Assembly: GCF_001696455.1 (NCBI RefSeq)
Contig: NZ_MAUJ01000001.1
Location: 1,674,001 to 1,738,000, forward strand
Reading direction: 5' to 3'
Length of the DNA stretch: 64,000 nucleotides
Source: Pseudoalteromonas luteoviolacea
GTDB taxonomy: Bacteria; Pseudomonadota; Gammaproteobacteria; Enterobacterales; Alteromonadaceae
Each line of letters begins with the position of its first letter. The stretch's first letter is position 1. Positions 35,090 to 44,197 of the stretch are shown one piece after another. Made by a program: the position numbers and the translations under genes. The notes beneath the pieces are model-generated. The model was not told the origin of the DNA, made no database searches, and worked only from the letters and a program-made list of their open reading frames with translations.

Positions 35090-36892
35090 TTAAAAGCTCA
35101 CATTTACAGGTGTAGTTGGCGTTGAGCCTGCCGCATCATCCCAACACTTTACTTCACCGTTAGCAATCAACGCGCATGATTTTCCGTCGGCATTGGCGAT
35201 TTGTATGGCATCCGCGATCCCGCTCACTGTGTAGTCACCGTCACCATACGCTGAACACTTTATAGTGCCATCGTACATCACCGCGCATACTCTAGACGTC
35301 GGTTCATTTTCACCTGTAATGGCCACGCGCTGCGCACCTTTTAGATAAGCGAACTCAATGGGCGTTAGGTGCTGTGCACCATCAATGAACCCCCAACACA
35401 TTAGCTTATTTTCGCTTGGCTCTGAACCAGCATCAATGGCGCACGCAACAACATCACTACTGACCAAATCTACAGCATTGCTAATCCCTGAAATCGTAGA
35501 AATTTCATTTTTCATGCTACGAGAGCCACTTAGGATGGTTTTACCTAAGCACTTAACCTCACCTGTATGCATTGCCGCACACACATGCCCAGCACCTAAT
35601 GGGTTGCCAACCGCAATTTGTTTCACGCCCACAAGTTCAGTACTGACAATATTTTGAGGGTCACTGCCACTCCAACTATTTCTGTTGTTTAGAATCGGAA
35701 AAGAACCCCAGCACTTAATAACACCTCGTTCGGTACTCACGACATTATTAAGTGTTATTTCAGCGCTGTCTTGTACTGCACACGTGAAATTATCAGTTGC
35801 GGCTAGTTGAATCGCATTCGCAACCGAGTTAGTGGATACCGGGGTTGAAGAATTTGTTGTATTGCCATCACCTAGTTGTTTGTGATCATTTCGACCCCAG
35901 CATTGCACTGAGCGGTCTGCCAAAATGGTACAACTATGGTTATTGCCCGCTGCAATTTGAGTGGCATTGCTCAGTGAGCCTGCTGACACTGGCGTACTTG
36001 AGTCATTCACTGTACCGTCGCCAAGCTGTCCGTAGGTATTGGTGCCCCAACATTTTACTGCGCCACTTGCTTGTACAAAGCACGTATGCGCTTGACCGGC
36101 AGCTAAAATGGTATCTTTTTTAACCTTAAAGCCGGATGTGCCCGTACCTGCTGTTGCATCATTGGGCGTCACATTCAACTCACACGAGTTTGAAGTCAGG
36201 GCCGAATTATAATTCCAAGACATGCACTTATTATCGTCTTCACATTGCTGCATACATGCTAATTCAGAAGTCACAGAAAGTGTCTTATATGTGTTACCAA
36301 CACGTTGTTGATTGCTAGCTACTGGGCTTAAAGTCAAAGTCTGTTCTTTAACACCCGAGGTACAATAGTTACAGGTTGTTGGCGCATTACCAGAGCTTTT
36401 CAGCCAGCACCGTGGCGTTGGACCCTGAATGCCTGCATCAACATAAGTCCATGAACCACATAAGCCATCTTCTTGACACATAGTTTTGCATTCAGAAGCT
36501 TGAGCACCAGCACTCAGTAGTACATGATAATATTCATTACCTAACCGATCTGTTTGCGTCTCTTGTGCCCCCATATCACTAAAGTGAGTTACCGTTTTGT
36601 ACCCCGATGTACAATATGTGCAAGGAGTGGAAGTATTTTGGGCACTTTTCAACCAGCACATACCATTTGTATGCTGATAACCTGGGTCCACATAGGTCCA
36701 AGAGCGACATCTGTCATCATTTTCACACGCAGCTAAGCACACGTTTTGATCATTACTTTGCACGGCAAAGTTTCGGTATTCTCGCCCGAATCTATCTGTA
36801 TTCTCTTCCACCGCACTCATTGAGCTTGCTAATGTATAACAAGGCAATATCACGCTTATCAGTAGAAGCAAAAACCTCAATTGACTATTCAT
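35090..36892 (-). CDS. Secreted PAN/Apple plus RCC1-repeat protein
   Basis: The 600-residue protein has a signal peptide (about 1-22) and three PAN/Apple-like modules (about 27-100, 108-185, 192-258), each with paired Cys and a W-C block (CRSWTYVDPG, CGSWTYVDAG, CMSWNYNSA). The remainder is RCC1-like propeller repeats such as CWGTNTYGQLGDGT. Both modules bind proteins or sugars, so an extracellular adhesin or receptor role is likely. Roughly 30 Cys suggest many disulfides. Single gene. Confidence 0.85.
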   Translation of the reverse strand: MNSQLRFLLLLISVILPCYTLASSMSAVEENTDRFGREYRNFAVQSNDQNVCLAACENDDRCRSWTYVDPGYQHTNGMCWLKSAQNTSTPCTYCTSGYKTVTHFSDMGAQETQTDRLGNEYYHVLLSAGAQASECKTMCQEDGLCGSWTYVDAGIQGPTPRCWLKSSGNAPTTCNYCTSGVKEQTLTLSPVASNQQRVGNTYKTLSVTSELACMQQCEDDNKCMSWNYNSALTSNSCELNVTPNDATAGTGTSGFKVKKDTILAAGQAHTCFVQASGAVKCWGTNTYGQLGDGTVNDSSTPVSAGSLSNATQIAAGNNHSCTILADRSVQCWGRNDHKQLGDGNTTNSSTPVSTNSVANAIQLAATDNFTCAVQDSAEITLNNVVSTERGVIKCWGSFPILNNRNSWSGSDPQNIVSTELVGVKQIAVGNPLGAGHVCAAMHTGEVKCLGKTILSGSRSMKNEISTISGISNAVDLVSSDVVACAIDAGSEPSENKLMCWGFIDGAQHLTPIEFAYLKGAQRVAITGENEPTSRVCAVMYDGTIKCSAYGDGDYTVSGIADAIQIANADGKSCALIANGEVKCWDDAAGSTPTTPVNVSF

Positions 36893-37215
36893 AGTTTATC
36901 CTTTCGAATGATTATATTTATGGCATGTTCCAAACCTAATTTTCGAAACCAAGCTTGAATAGTGTGTTTTTAACAATATTAAAGTGCCAAATCCATTACA
37001 CTTAATTACACATGTAAGCAGAGAAGCATGAAGCCCAAGTAAAACAACATTAAATTCAGAAAAAAGTAAATACCACTCTTTAAGTGATTAAAGTTTATTA
37101 CAGTTAATGCAATAGATGGCGCTTTACAACTGACTGTGCCCCCACAGCACTTATTTGGTTGTATTGCATTTCAAAGGAGAGAAAGTAGCCAACTATCTTG
37201 GCTACTCAAGCCCGA
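36893..37215. other. Intergenic region, no gene seen
   Basis: This 323-bp AT-rich stretch must hold the promoter of the PAN-RCC1 gene at its left end and the terminator of the HEAT gene at its right end. No convincing frame, hairpin or repeat was seen. Confidence 0.5.
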
Positions 37216-38781
37216 TTAAATATCTAAAATTACCGCTAAGCGCTTTTTAATAAGCGGATTATTTTGTTCGCGGTAAAGCGCTTGCAGCCTATCGACATTA
37301 TTTTCAGACAGTTTGTAATTCGCTTGCTGATATACCCGAGTGAAAGAGTCTATTGTTGTGACATGAGGCGATTGCACTAAACTTGCGATTACTTGATCTT
37401 GATACTCTGTTTTATGCGCCAAAGATTTGATCGTGTTATTGCGAACCTGAGTGTCACTATGATGTAAGTAATTAGGCAGCTTTTCGACCAATTCAGGGTT
37501 TTTACTATTGGCTATAGCCAGTATTGCCGTAGGCAATTGAGTTGGATCCGAGAGTTTAGTATTTAAAAACCCAGCAACCTGCTGAGACTGCATGGGTGAA
37601 AAGCGATTCATAGTGCCGATGCTCAGCATTGCCATGTTCGACAGCGCACTATTCTCAGCGTTATCAGCCACCGTTTGTAAGCTCGAAAACGCAATATTTG
37701 TGGCATTTTCAAACCGCCCGAGGGCCATCACTATTTTTTGTCGTACTTGCTGACCCAGTTCTTCATCGCTGATCAGATCAGACAGCATTTGCTCTGCTTG
37801 CGGGGTTTGCGCTTTTTGTAACGCATAAATCAATGCCGAGTTGAGTCTTACATGATTCATCAATAACGACTTAATCTCATTTGGGTCCTGATTGGCCAGC
37901 AGGTATTTACCCAACTGTGCAGCAAGATCCGCATCCAAAGACGATTTGAGCTCAGTTAAATGAGAAAGCAAATTTTCGTCTGTGATGTCATAGACTTGTT
38001 TGGCCTTTAATTGAGCTGTGGACACTGTCCCATTTTGGTTACTGTTCCAGCCAACATAGTCAAAGCTTGTAAAGTCGATGGGTCTCACAAATACCGACTG
38101 TACGACATCATAATGTTGCTCACCTTGCTGCCAAACCTGTTGATTATGATAGTTAAGCTCGCGAATACCGACCCAAATAGAGCCGTTATCATTAAGCGTT
38201 AGCTGCCACTGCTCTTCTTCTTCGCGTTCTGGGTGGGATGCTGTGTTTATTCTCGTGCGACTTACCGCGTTATCTTTTTGGGTATAGCGATAAGTTTTCA
38301 TCCCTTGCGCGTCTTCAAATGTCAAAGCAGCGCTAAGCGAGTAACTCATCAAATCCAGTACCTTAGGTAGCACAGATAACGTGTGTTGTTCACCTAACCC
38401 GAGTAAGTTTAACTTGGTAAACTGACCATCCTTGTAGGTCATATAAAATGGCAACTGGGTAGGCATTTCTTGAGCTTTGTTGTCTGACGTGAACTGTATA
38501 TTCGTGAGCATCGCCACCAAATCTGATGCCCCTTCAGTCTTTGGCTTGAAATACATCTGCCAGCTGAGATCTGAGTATGTAATTGCAGTACCTTTCTCAC
38601 TTAAAACCGCTGAATGGATCTCAACCTGATACCCATATTCCTGGTTATCCTTATGCATCGGTTGCATTGATTCAGAGGCTGTATATGTCACTTGCACTGA
38701 GGGTTTGCTATCTGAGTCCTTTAATACCAAAAATGCGCTAACAGCAATGACAAATATCGCAATAATCGTTATTTTTTTCAT
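37216..38781 (-). CDS. Membrane-anchored HEAT-repeat protein
   Basis: The 521-residue protein has an N-terminal signal/anchor helix (about 3-20), a beta-rich domain (about 30-270) and HEAT-like helical repeats (about 275-520), for example LGQQVRQKIVMALGRF and HSDTQVRNNTIKSLAHK. A beta-barrel followed by a helical superhelix recalls the vitellogenin/lipoprotein N-terminal module, so lipid binding is a possibility, with low confidence. It lies 43 bp after a secreted-protein gene, probably in one operon. Confidence 0.7.
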   Translation of the reverse strand: MKKITIIAIFVIAVSAFLVLKDSDSKPSVQVTYTASESMQPMHKDNQEYGYQVEIHSAVLSEKGTAITYSDLSWQMYFKPKTEGASDLVAMLTNIQFTSDNKAQEMPTQLPFYMTYKDGQFTKLNLLGLGEQHTLSVLPKVLDLMSYSLSAALTFEDAQGMKTYRYTQKDNAVSRTRINTASHPEREEEEQWQLTLNDNGSIWVGIRELNYHNQQVWQQGEQHYDVVQSVFVRPIDFTSFDYVGWNSNQNGTVSTAQLKAKQVYDITDENLLSHLTELKSSLDADLAAQLGKYLLANQDPNEIKSLLMNHVRLNSALIYALQKAQTPQAEQMLSDLISDEELGQQVRQKIVMALGRFENATNIAFSSLQTVADNAENSALSNMAMLSIGTMNRFSPMQSQQVAGFLNTKLSDPTQLPTAILAIANSKNPELVEKLPNYLHHSDTQVRNNTIKSLAHKTEYQDQVIASLVQSPHVTTIDSFTRVYQQANYKLSENNVDRLQALYREQNNPLIKKRLAVILDI

Positions 38782-38824
38782 GTTCTTATCTCAAAGTGGT
38801 GGCCGGGGCCACCACAGTCAAATA

Positions 38825-39796
38825 TTAAAGCGCTTCCCAAACAGGGCTTGCGTATTCGTATAGCACCGTTTCACGTGTATAAAGTGGATCCCACTTCATT
38901 ACGTCAACATTAAACTGCAACAAGCCCCAAAGCTTTTTACAGTAAGCTTGGATTTTTCCATCTCCACCTGTTAGCTTAGTGCTCACTTTGAGCTCTAAGA
39001 AGCCTTGTTCAATAACTTGCTCATCTTGAACTACACGACGAATACCAGCTTCAACGTAGCCTTTACCTTTTACTTTCAATAGGTTTAGCTTTCCTTTTAC
39101 GCCTGCTTCAGAAATACCGTGGCCAAAGCTACCATACGCTGAGCTTGATACTAAGCCACTCACATACGGCTCAACAGCTGCGTATAAATAGTCTGGGCGT
39201 CTTACACCGTCAACTTCAAATGGCTCTTCATTGCCATGTCCACCAACAACACCGCCTACGGTAAACTCAGCGCCAGCTTCAATACCCGCACCAAACTTTA
39301 CACCCACTTTTAGCAAACCAAGCGGATCGAGTGGTAGCTCAACTTTTGGCTTAATTACTTCAGGGATTAAATCAAAGTAATATTCCACAGGGTAAGTGAT
39401 AGATGCATTCAAAAGATCATCACAATTCGGTTTGAAGCTCGCTACTGTGTCGTCACCAACGGTAAAGTTAAAGCTCATGCCCTGAGTACAATCTAACTTG
39501 CTGGGGTTAAAAGCAAATTCCAATTCACCAATCGACATTTTGAAATTGCGATTGTGTAGTTTCAGCCAATTTCCAGCTTGATAAAAGCCCTGAGTTGCAC
39601 CGTTTGCGACTTGATCAACATACATCCACCCCTGTTGATCACGGTACTGATGAGACTGCCCAATAACGTCATTTTTTTGAATTGAACGCACATTGCGCTC
39701 AACATAACCTGGATCTTTATATAGATATGCATCAGCGGCTGGTGACAATGTGATCGCAGAGATGACGCCAAGTATTGCAGCGTAATTAAATTTCAT
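38825..39796 (-). CDS. Secreted protein, unknown
   Basis: The 323-residue protein starts at ATG 39796 with GAGGAA upstream; an ATG four codons earlier has no ribosome binding site. The signal peptide ends near PAADA. The mature protein is beta-rich and glycine-rich in the middle (GVKFGAGIEAGAEFTVGGVV), like a large beta-sheet or barrel. The family was not recognised. It is first gene of a pair with the HEAT protein and may be its cargo or partner. Confidence 0.75.
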   Translation of the reverse strand: MKFNYAAILGVISAITLSPAADAYLYKDPGYVERNVRSIQKNDVIGQSHQYRDQQGWMYVDQVANGATQGFYQAGNWLKLHNRNFKMSIGELEFAFNPSKLDCTQGMSFNFTVGDDTVASFKPNCDDLLNASITYPVEYYFDLIPEVIKPKVELPLDPLGLLKVGVKFGAGIEAGAEFTVGGVVGGHGNEEPFEVDGVRRPDYLYAAVEPYVSGLVSSSAYGSFGHGISEAGVKGKLNLLKVKGKGYVEAGIRRVVQDEQVIEQGFLELKVSTKLTGGDGKIQAYCKKLWGLLQFNVDVMKWDPLYTRETVLYEYASPVWEAL

Positions 39797-39833
39797 GGTT
39801 TTCCTCATGTTTTTGAGTTATTAAATTTATGAA

Positions 39834-39845
39834 TGTTGCGCAACA
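39834..39845. promoter_or_regulatory. 12-bp palindrome upstream of the secreted-protein gene
   Basis: TGTTGCGCAACA is a perfect palindrome 38 bp upstream of the chosen start, in a typical operator position. Confidence 0.4.
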
Positions 39846-40206
39846 CTTGTAAATTAACACTCATTTTTTACATTTTGCTTTCATTTTTACCTTTATTGGC
39901 TAATTCATTAACGCTGACTCAATTCGTATCTCAGATTTACAGATTAAAAGTTGTAATTAAAAGATCATTAATTTCATAGAATTACCAATTAGAGCATAGA
40001 GTTAGGATGGAATATTTCGCCACAATTGAGATACTCACGCTTGCAACTTATATCATTGTGAAATTTTTAATTAATTTTGATGTAAAACTGGTATTTGGCC
40101 GCAACAAAACACACCCGCTTCATTTCATGCACGTTGCAGTTATATTGCCTAATTAAAATGTAGTGATTACAACCCTTTACCTAACCTTCTGAGACACCAT
40201 ATACTC

Positions 40207-40222
40207 ATAGGTAAATACCTAT
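40207..40222. promoter_or_regulatory. Inverted repeat upstream of the LysR gene
   Basis: ATAGGTA-AA-TACCTAT ends 16 bp before the LysR start codon, so it could be an autoregulatory operator. Confidence 0.45.
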
Positions 40223-40238
40223 CTAAAATTGAAATGAC

Positions 40239-41138
40239 ATGCTTCCTAGCCAACTTCCCATGTTTATCGCAGCAGCAAAAGAAGGCAGCTTTTCAGGTGC
40301 AGGACGTAAGCTAGGCGTATCTGCGTCCGCTGTAAGCAAAAGTATATCCGCACTTGAAATGCAAACAGGTACTCGTTTGTTCCATCGCAGCACACGACAG
40401 TTTTCTCTTACCGAGGATGGTCAGATCTTATTTCAGAAAATTTCGCCGCTATTGTTAGAAATTGACAACAGCATCGAAAGTATCTCGCAGCAAAATCAAC
40501 AAGCCAAAGGCAAGCTAAAAATCAACTTACCAGACAGCTTTGGCCGTGAATTTGTCTTACCCCACCTAACGACCTTTTTGCAAGCTCATGAAGGTATTGA
40601 GCTTGACCTTGTTTTCGATGATCGGACGCTCAATATTGTGGAAGAAGGGTTTGATATCGGCATTGGTAATAAAATAAATGAAGATAGCCGACTGATAGCG
40701 CGACGACTATACACCATGCAATCTGGTATTTTCGCAACGCGAAAGTACTGTGAAAAGTTTGGTGTACCAGCATCTCTTGAAGATCTCAGTTTGCATAACT
40801 GTGTTGTTTACAGCCCATTGGGACAAGGTCAGCGGTTTACTTGGCCGTTACTAAATGATGCTAAGGAGCTTATTCGTATTGAGCCAAAAGGTAACCTAAC
40901 GGTCTCTAGTATCAGTGCAGCAAAAGCGGCCATGCTACAACATTTAGGGCTCACCTACATGGGGAGGTGGCATATTGAATCAGAGCTCAGTACCGGAGAA
41001 GTTATCCCTATCTTACCCCACCATTGGAGTACGCCAAGTACAGTATGGCTCTATTACTCCTCTAAAGCGCATTTACCCAAAAGAACACGTCTATTGATTG
41101 ACTACCTCGTGGATAACATCGCTCAGAACGCTTCATAG
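40239..41138 (+). CDS. LysR-family transcriptional regulator
   Basis: The 299-residue protein has helix-turn-helix GSFSGAGRKLGVSASAVSKS and a typical effector domain. The next gene in the same direction, 112 bp on, is an SDR-like protein and is its likely target. The upstream inverted repeat suggests autoregulation. Confidence 0.92.
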   Translation: MLPSQLPMFIAAAKEGSFSGAGRKLGVSASAVSKSISALEMQTGTRLFHRSTRQFSLTEDGQILFQKISPLLLEIDNSIESISQQNQQAKGKLKINLPDSFGREFVLPHLTTFLQAHEGIELDLVFDDRTLNIVEEGFDIGIGNKINEDSRLIARRLYTMQSGIFATRKYCEKFGVPASLEDLSLHNCVVYSPLGQGQRFTWPLLNDAKELIRIEPKGNLTVSSISAAKAAMLQHLGLTYMGRWHIESELSTGEVIPILPHHWSTPSTVWLYYSSKAHLPKRTRLLIDYLVDNIAQNAS

Positions 41139-41250
41139 CTCATTTTATTTATGAATTTTAGTCACAACTGAAATGAGCTTTACCCTACTACTGCGCACAA
41201 CTGATTTCATAAATAATGAGCTCAATTCATAAATCATGAGAGCAGAGACT

Positions 41251-41850
41251 ATGAAAAAAATACTCGTACTTGGTTCAACAGGCTTGTTAGGTAACGCGTT
41301 ACTAGATGCATTAAAACCGCGCTATGAGGTGATCGAAGCGTCATTCAGTCACCCTGAAAATGCATTTGATTTGTCTGATCCCCAATCACTAATGGCACTG
41401 TTTGAAAAAGTCGGCACGGTAGATGCCATTATCTGTACTGCTGGTGTTGCCAATATGGTTGACTGGCACACAGCACAAAGCACGGACTGGACGCTTGCCA
41501 TCAACAACAAGATGATGGGACAAATTAATACGCTCAGATTTGGCGAAAAATTTGTCAACGACGACGGCGTGATCATATTAACCTCGGGTATATTGGCGCA
41601 GCACCCTTTTAAAGGCAGCAGTGTTGTTACCACCGTCAATGCCGCCGTAGAAGCCGCGGTAAAAGCCGCCGCCATTGAAGTTGAACGCATTAGATTTAAT
41701 GCAATATCACCGGGTTGGATCTCTGAGACCATGGTCAGTATGGGTATGGATCCAGAACCAGGTATGCCTGCTAAAGAGGTTGCACAATACTATGTTAATT
41801 TACTAGATAACAGCGAGAGTGGCACAACAACTATCGCCGCTAAACTCTAA
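41251..41850 (+). CDS. SDR-fold protein lacking the usual catalytic Tyr-Lys
   Basis: The start chosen is ATG 41251 (MKKILVLGSTGLLGNALLDA); a weaker ATG lies 15 bp upstream. About 199 residues with the nucleotide-binding motif GSTGLLG and the SDR landmark FNAISPGW. At the place of the YxxxK pair it reads TTVNAAVEA, without Tyr or Lys, so it belongs to the short SDR subgroup with a non-standard active site. It may bind NAD(P) without classical dehydrogenase chemistry. Confidence 0.82.
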   Translation: MKKILVLGSTGLLGNALLDALKPRYEVIEASFSHPENAFDLSDPQSLMALFEKVGTVDAIICTAGVANMVDWHTAQSTDWTLAINNKMMGQINTLRFGEKFVNDDGVIILTSGILAQHPFKGSSVVTTVNAAVEAAVKAAAIEVERIRFNAISPGWISETMVSMGMDPEPGMPAKEVAQYYVNLLDNSESGTTTIAAKL

Positions 41851-41872
41851 TTCAATTACAGCTCCAACAGAG

Positions 41873-41906
41873 GATAGGCCCCAATAAAAAACATCGGAGG
41901 CCTATC
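41873..41906 (+). terminator. Hairpin after the SDR gene
   Basis: GATAGGCC pairs with GGCCTATC around an A-rich loop, 22 bp after the SDR stop. There is no long T-run, so termination is only probable. Confidence 0.5.
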
Positions 41907-42058
41907 ACACTAAGTTGTAAAAACAGACTATCAGTCAGCAATTTATAAAATTAATAATTAATTCGTCGACGCTGACTGTTACTTAACTTAAATGATTGCG
42001 CAGTATCTGCTTTACCAATACCATATTGATACTTTATAACATAACAAATGGTATTCTA

Positions 42059-44161
42059 GTGTCTAAGCAGTATCTAGCTCTTATTATCTCTTCTCTCCTT
42101 GTCCCTAATTTTGTATTTGCCAACGAGCAAGATAAAGAAATTGAAACTATTCAGGTCGTTGAAAAACGACTTCCTTATCGCGGAAATGTCTCTATAAACG
42201 ATTTGCCGCAATCTGTCTCTGTCGTTTCTAGCGATTTACTCAACGATATTGGCGTGAAAGACTTTCAAAACGCGGTGGGCTTGGTTAGCGCAATTTCACG
42301 ACAAAATAATTTTGGCGGCCTTTGGGAAAGCTTTGCAATTAGAGGCTTTGCAGGTGATGAAAACCTGCCATCGGCCTATTTGATTAACGGGTTCAGTGCC
42401 GGTAGAGGCTATAGCGGCTTGCGCGATACCTCTAATATTCAATCTATTGAGGTTTTGAAAGGCCCGGGGTCTGCACTTTATGGTCGCAGTGAACCTGGAG
42501 GCACCGTTAATATCATCACTAAAAAGCCTCAATTTGAACAAAGTGGTTATATCGCACTAACTGCGGGTGAATTTGCCCAACGTCGAGTCGAAGCAGATTA
42601 CACCAATGGACTCACTGACTCTGTGGCATTTCGTATTAATGGCGCCTATGAAAAAGCCAATAGTTACAGAGACACCATCAGCTCTGAAAAACTCGCACTA
42701 ACGCCCTCATTCACTTTTAAAGTCTCTGACTCGACACAGGTTAACTATGAGCTTGAACATGTCGATCAGGAGATCCCATTTGACCGTGGTATTCCTGTTT
42801 TACCGGGGTTTGAATTACCCATTGAGCGTTTTTTAGGCGAGCCCAGTGATGGCCCAATTAAAGTCGAAGCGACAGGTCATCAGTTTGAAGTCTCACATCA
42901 AATGAATAACACTTGGATGTTCAATGCGGGTTTGGGCTACCGTACATCTTCACTAACTGGACTCTCATCAGACACTGAGCTTTCGCCCGGACGCCAGCTT
43001 TTGTACATAGATGGAAAAACGCTGAATCGACAACGTCGTTATCGTGATTATGATGCGACAGATTTATCGGCACGATTTGAAATAAGCGGCGATGTCCAAC
43101 TGTTTGAACTCAACCATAACCTGCTTATCGGTGCCGATATTTATGACTATGAACTGGATTTTGAACAACAGCGTTACCGTGTAGCTTGGGGTAAGGGTGA
43201 TTCAACCTACAGTATCAATATTTTCAACCCTGTTTATGGACAAGCAAAGCCTGCAATGAGTCCAACCATTCACAACCTCGAAGCGCAACAAGCGTGGGGG
43301 ATATATCTGCAAGATCAAATTGATGTCACGGACGCATTACAAATACTTGTTGGCGCGCGCATTGATAAATTTGAACAAACGGTCACAAATCAACTTAAAC
43401 AAACGGCCAGCGAACAGTCACAAACAGAGTTTAATCCTCGTGCTGGTGTTGTATACCGCATCAATAAGCAGCTGAATTGGTACTCAAGCTATTCAGAAGG
43501 ATTTAGACCTAACGCGGGTGCTGATTTTGAAGGTAATACGTTCGAACCGGAAAAGAGTAAATCGCTAGAAACCGGTATAAAGTTCACAACAGCCAACGAT
43601 ATCGTGCGTTTAAATGCTGCACTTTTCCAAGCTGAAAAGTCAAACATTCTAACAGTCGACCCTGTCAACGAAGGCTTCTCTGCGGCGCTTGGTAAAGCAC
43701 AAAGTAAGGGGGTCGAACTCGACTTAGCTTGGGATATAAGTAATCAAACTGAGTTGTCTGTTAGCTACGCATATACCAAAGCCGAAACAGCCAACGATAT
43801 GGTAAACCTCGATTGGGGTGTGCAGTTACCCGCGGGCAGTCAATTGATTAATATTCCTGAACACAGTGCGAATGTCATATTGCGCCACAACCGTGCGCTG
43901 GCTGGTTACCCTGTCGACTTTGGTGCCCACGTCCAATATGTCGGCACGCGGTTAGGTGAAACCATCAACCCAGACTATACCCTACCAGCTTACACACTGG
44001 TAAATCTGTTTTTCAACGTTGAGCTGACGCAAGACCTTGGCCTGCAATTGAAACTAGATAACGCGTCTGACGAGCGCTACTACGCAAACTCCTATTCTCA
44101 TATGTGGACGATGCCGGGTCAGCCATCAAAGTATAGCGCAACGCTAAAATATCAATTCTAA
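42059..44161 (+). CDS. TonB-dependent siderophore receptor
   Basis: About 700 residues from GTG 42059, which gives a normal signal peptide (SKQYLALIISSLLV, ending VFA). The open frame reaches back to a TTG at 41996, and neither start has a clear ribosome binding site. A TonB-box-like IQVVEK lies near the mature N-terminus. The plug domain has VLKGPGSALYGRSEPGGTVN, and the 22-strand barrel ends LKYQF. This is the FhuA/FpvA-type siderophore subclass in the outer membrane. No Fur box was identified in the preceding AT-rich region. Confidence 0.92.
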   Translation: MSKQYLALIISSLLVPNFVFANEQDKEIETIQVVEKRLPYRGNVSINDLPQSVSVVSSDLLNDIGVKDFQNAVGLVSAISRQNNFGGLWESFAIRGFAGDENLPSAYLINGFSAGRGYSGLRDTSNIQSIEVLKGPGSALYGRSEPGGTVNIITKKPQFEQSGYIALTAGEFAQRRVEADYTNGLTDSVAFRINGAYEKANSYRDTISSEKLALTPSFTFKVSDSTQVNYELEHVDQEIPFDRGIPVLPGFELPIERFLGEPSDGPIKVEATGHQFEVSHQMNNTWMFNAGLGYRTSSLTGLSSDTELSPGRQLLYIDGKTLNRQRRYRDYDATDLSARFEISGDVQLFELNHNLLIGADIYDYELDFEQQRYRVAWGKGDSTYSINIFNPVYGQAKPAMSPTIHNLEAQQAWGIYLQDQIDVTDALQILVGARIDKFEQTVTNQLKQTASEQSQTEFNPRAGVVYRINKQLNWYSSYSEGFRPNAGADFEGNTFEPEKSKSLETGIKFTTANDIVRLNAALFQAEKSNILTVDPVNEGFSAALGKAQSKGVELDLAWDISNQTELSVSYAYTKAETANDMVNLDWGVQLPAGSQLINIPEHSANVILRHNRALAGYPVDFGAHVQYVGTRLGETINPDYTLPAYTLVNLFFNVELTQDLGLQLKLDNASDERYYANSYSHMWTMPGQPSKYSATLKYQF

Positions 44162-44172
44162 TCAATAGGAAC

Positions 44173-44192
44173 GGCCTGCTTGCAGGCCTTTT
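44173..44192 (+). terminator. Hairpin between receptor and DUF1624 genes
   Basis: GGCCTGC-TT-GCAGGCC, followed by TTTT, begins 12 bp after the receptor stop and ends 5 bp before the next start codon. It should terminate or attenuate readthrough and may also mask the next ribosome binding site. Confidence 0.75.
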
Positions 44193-44197
44193 AAACT

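Larger units (their letters stand above)
39797..40238. other. Divergent promoter region with two palindromes
   Basis: This 442-bp spacer between the secreted-protein gene (minus) and a LysR gene (plus) holds TGTTGCGCAACA (39834-39845) near the first and ATAGGTA-AA-TACCTAT (40207-40222) near the second. No gene was seen. Confidence 0.55.

Noticed and set aside
41996..42058. TTG start for the TonB receptor
   Set aside because: It would put a hydrophobic extension before the signal peptide and has no ribosome binding site; GTG 42059 fits better, though not proven.
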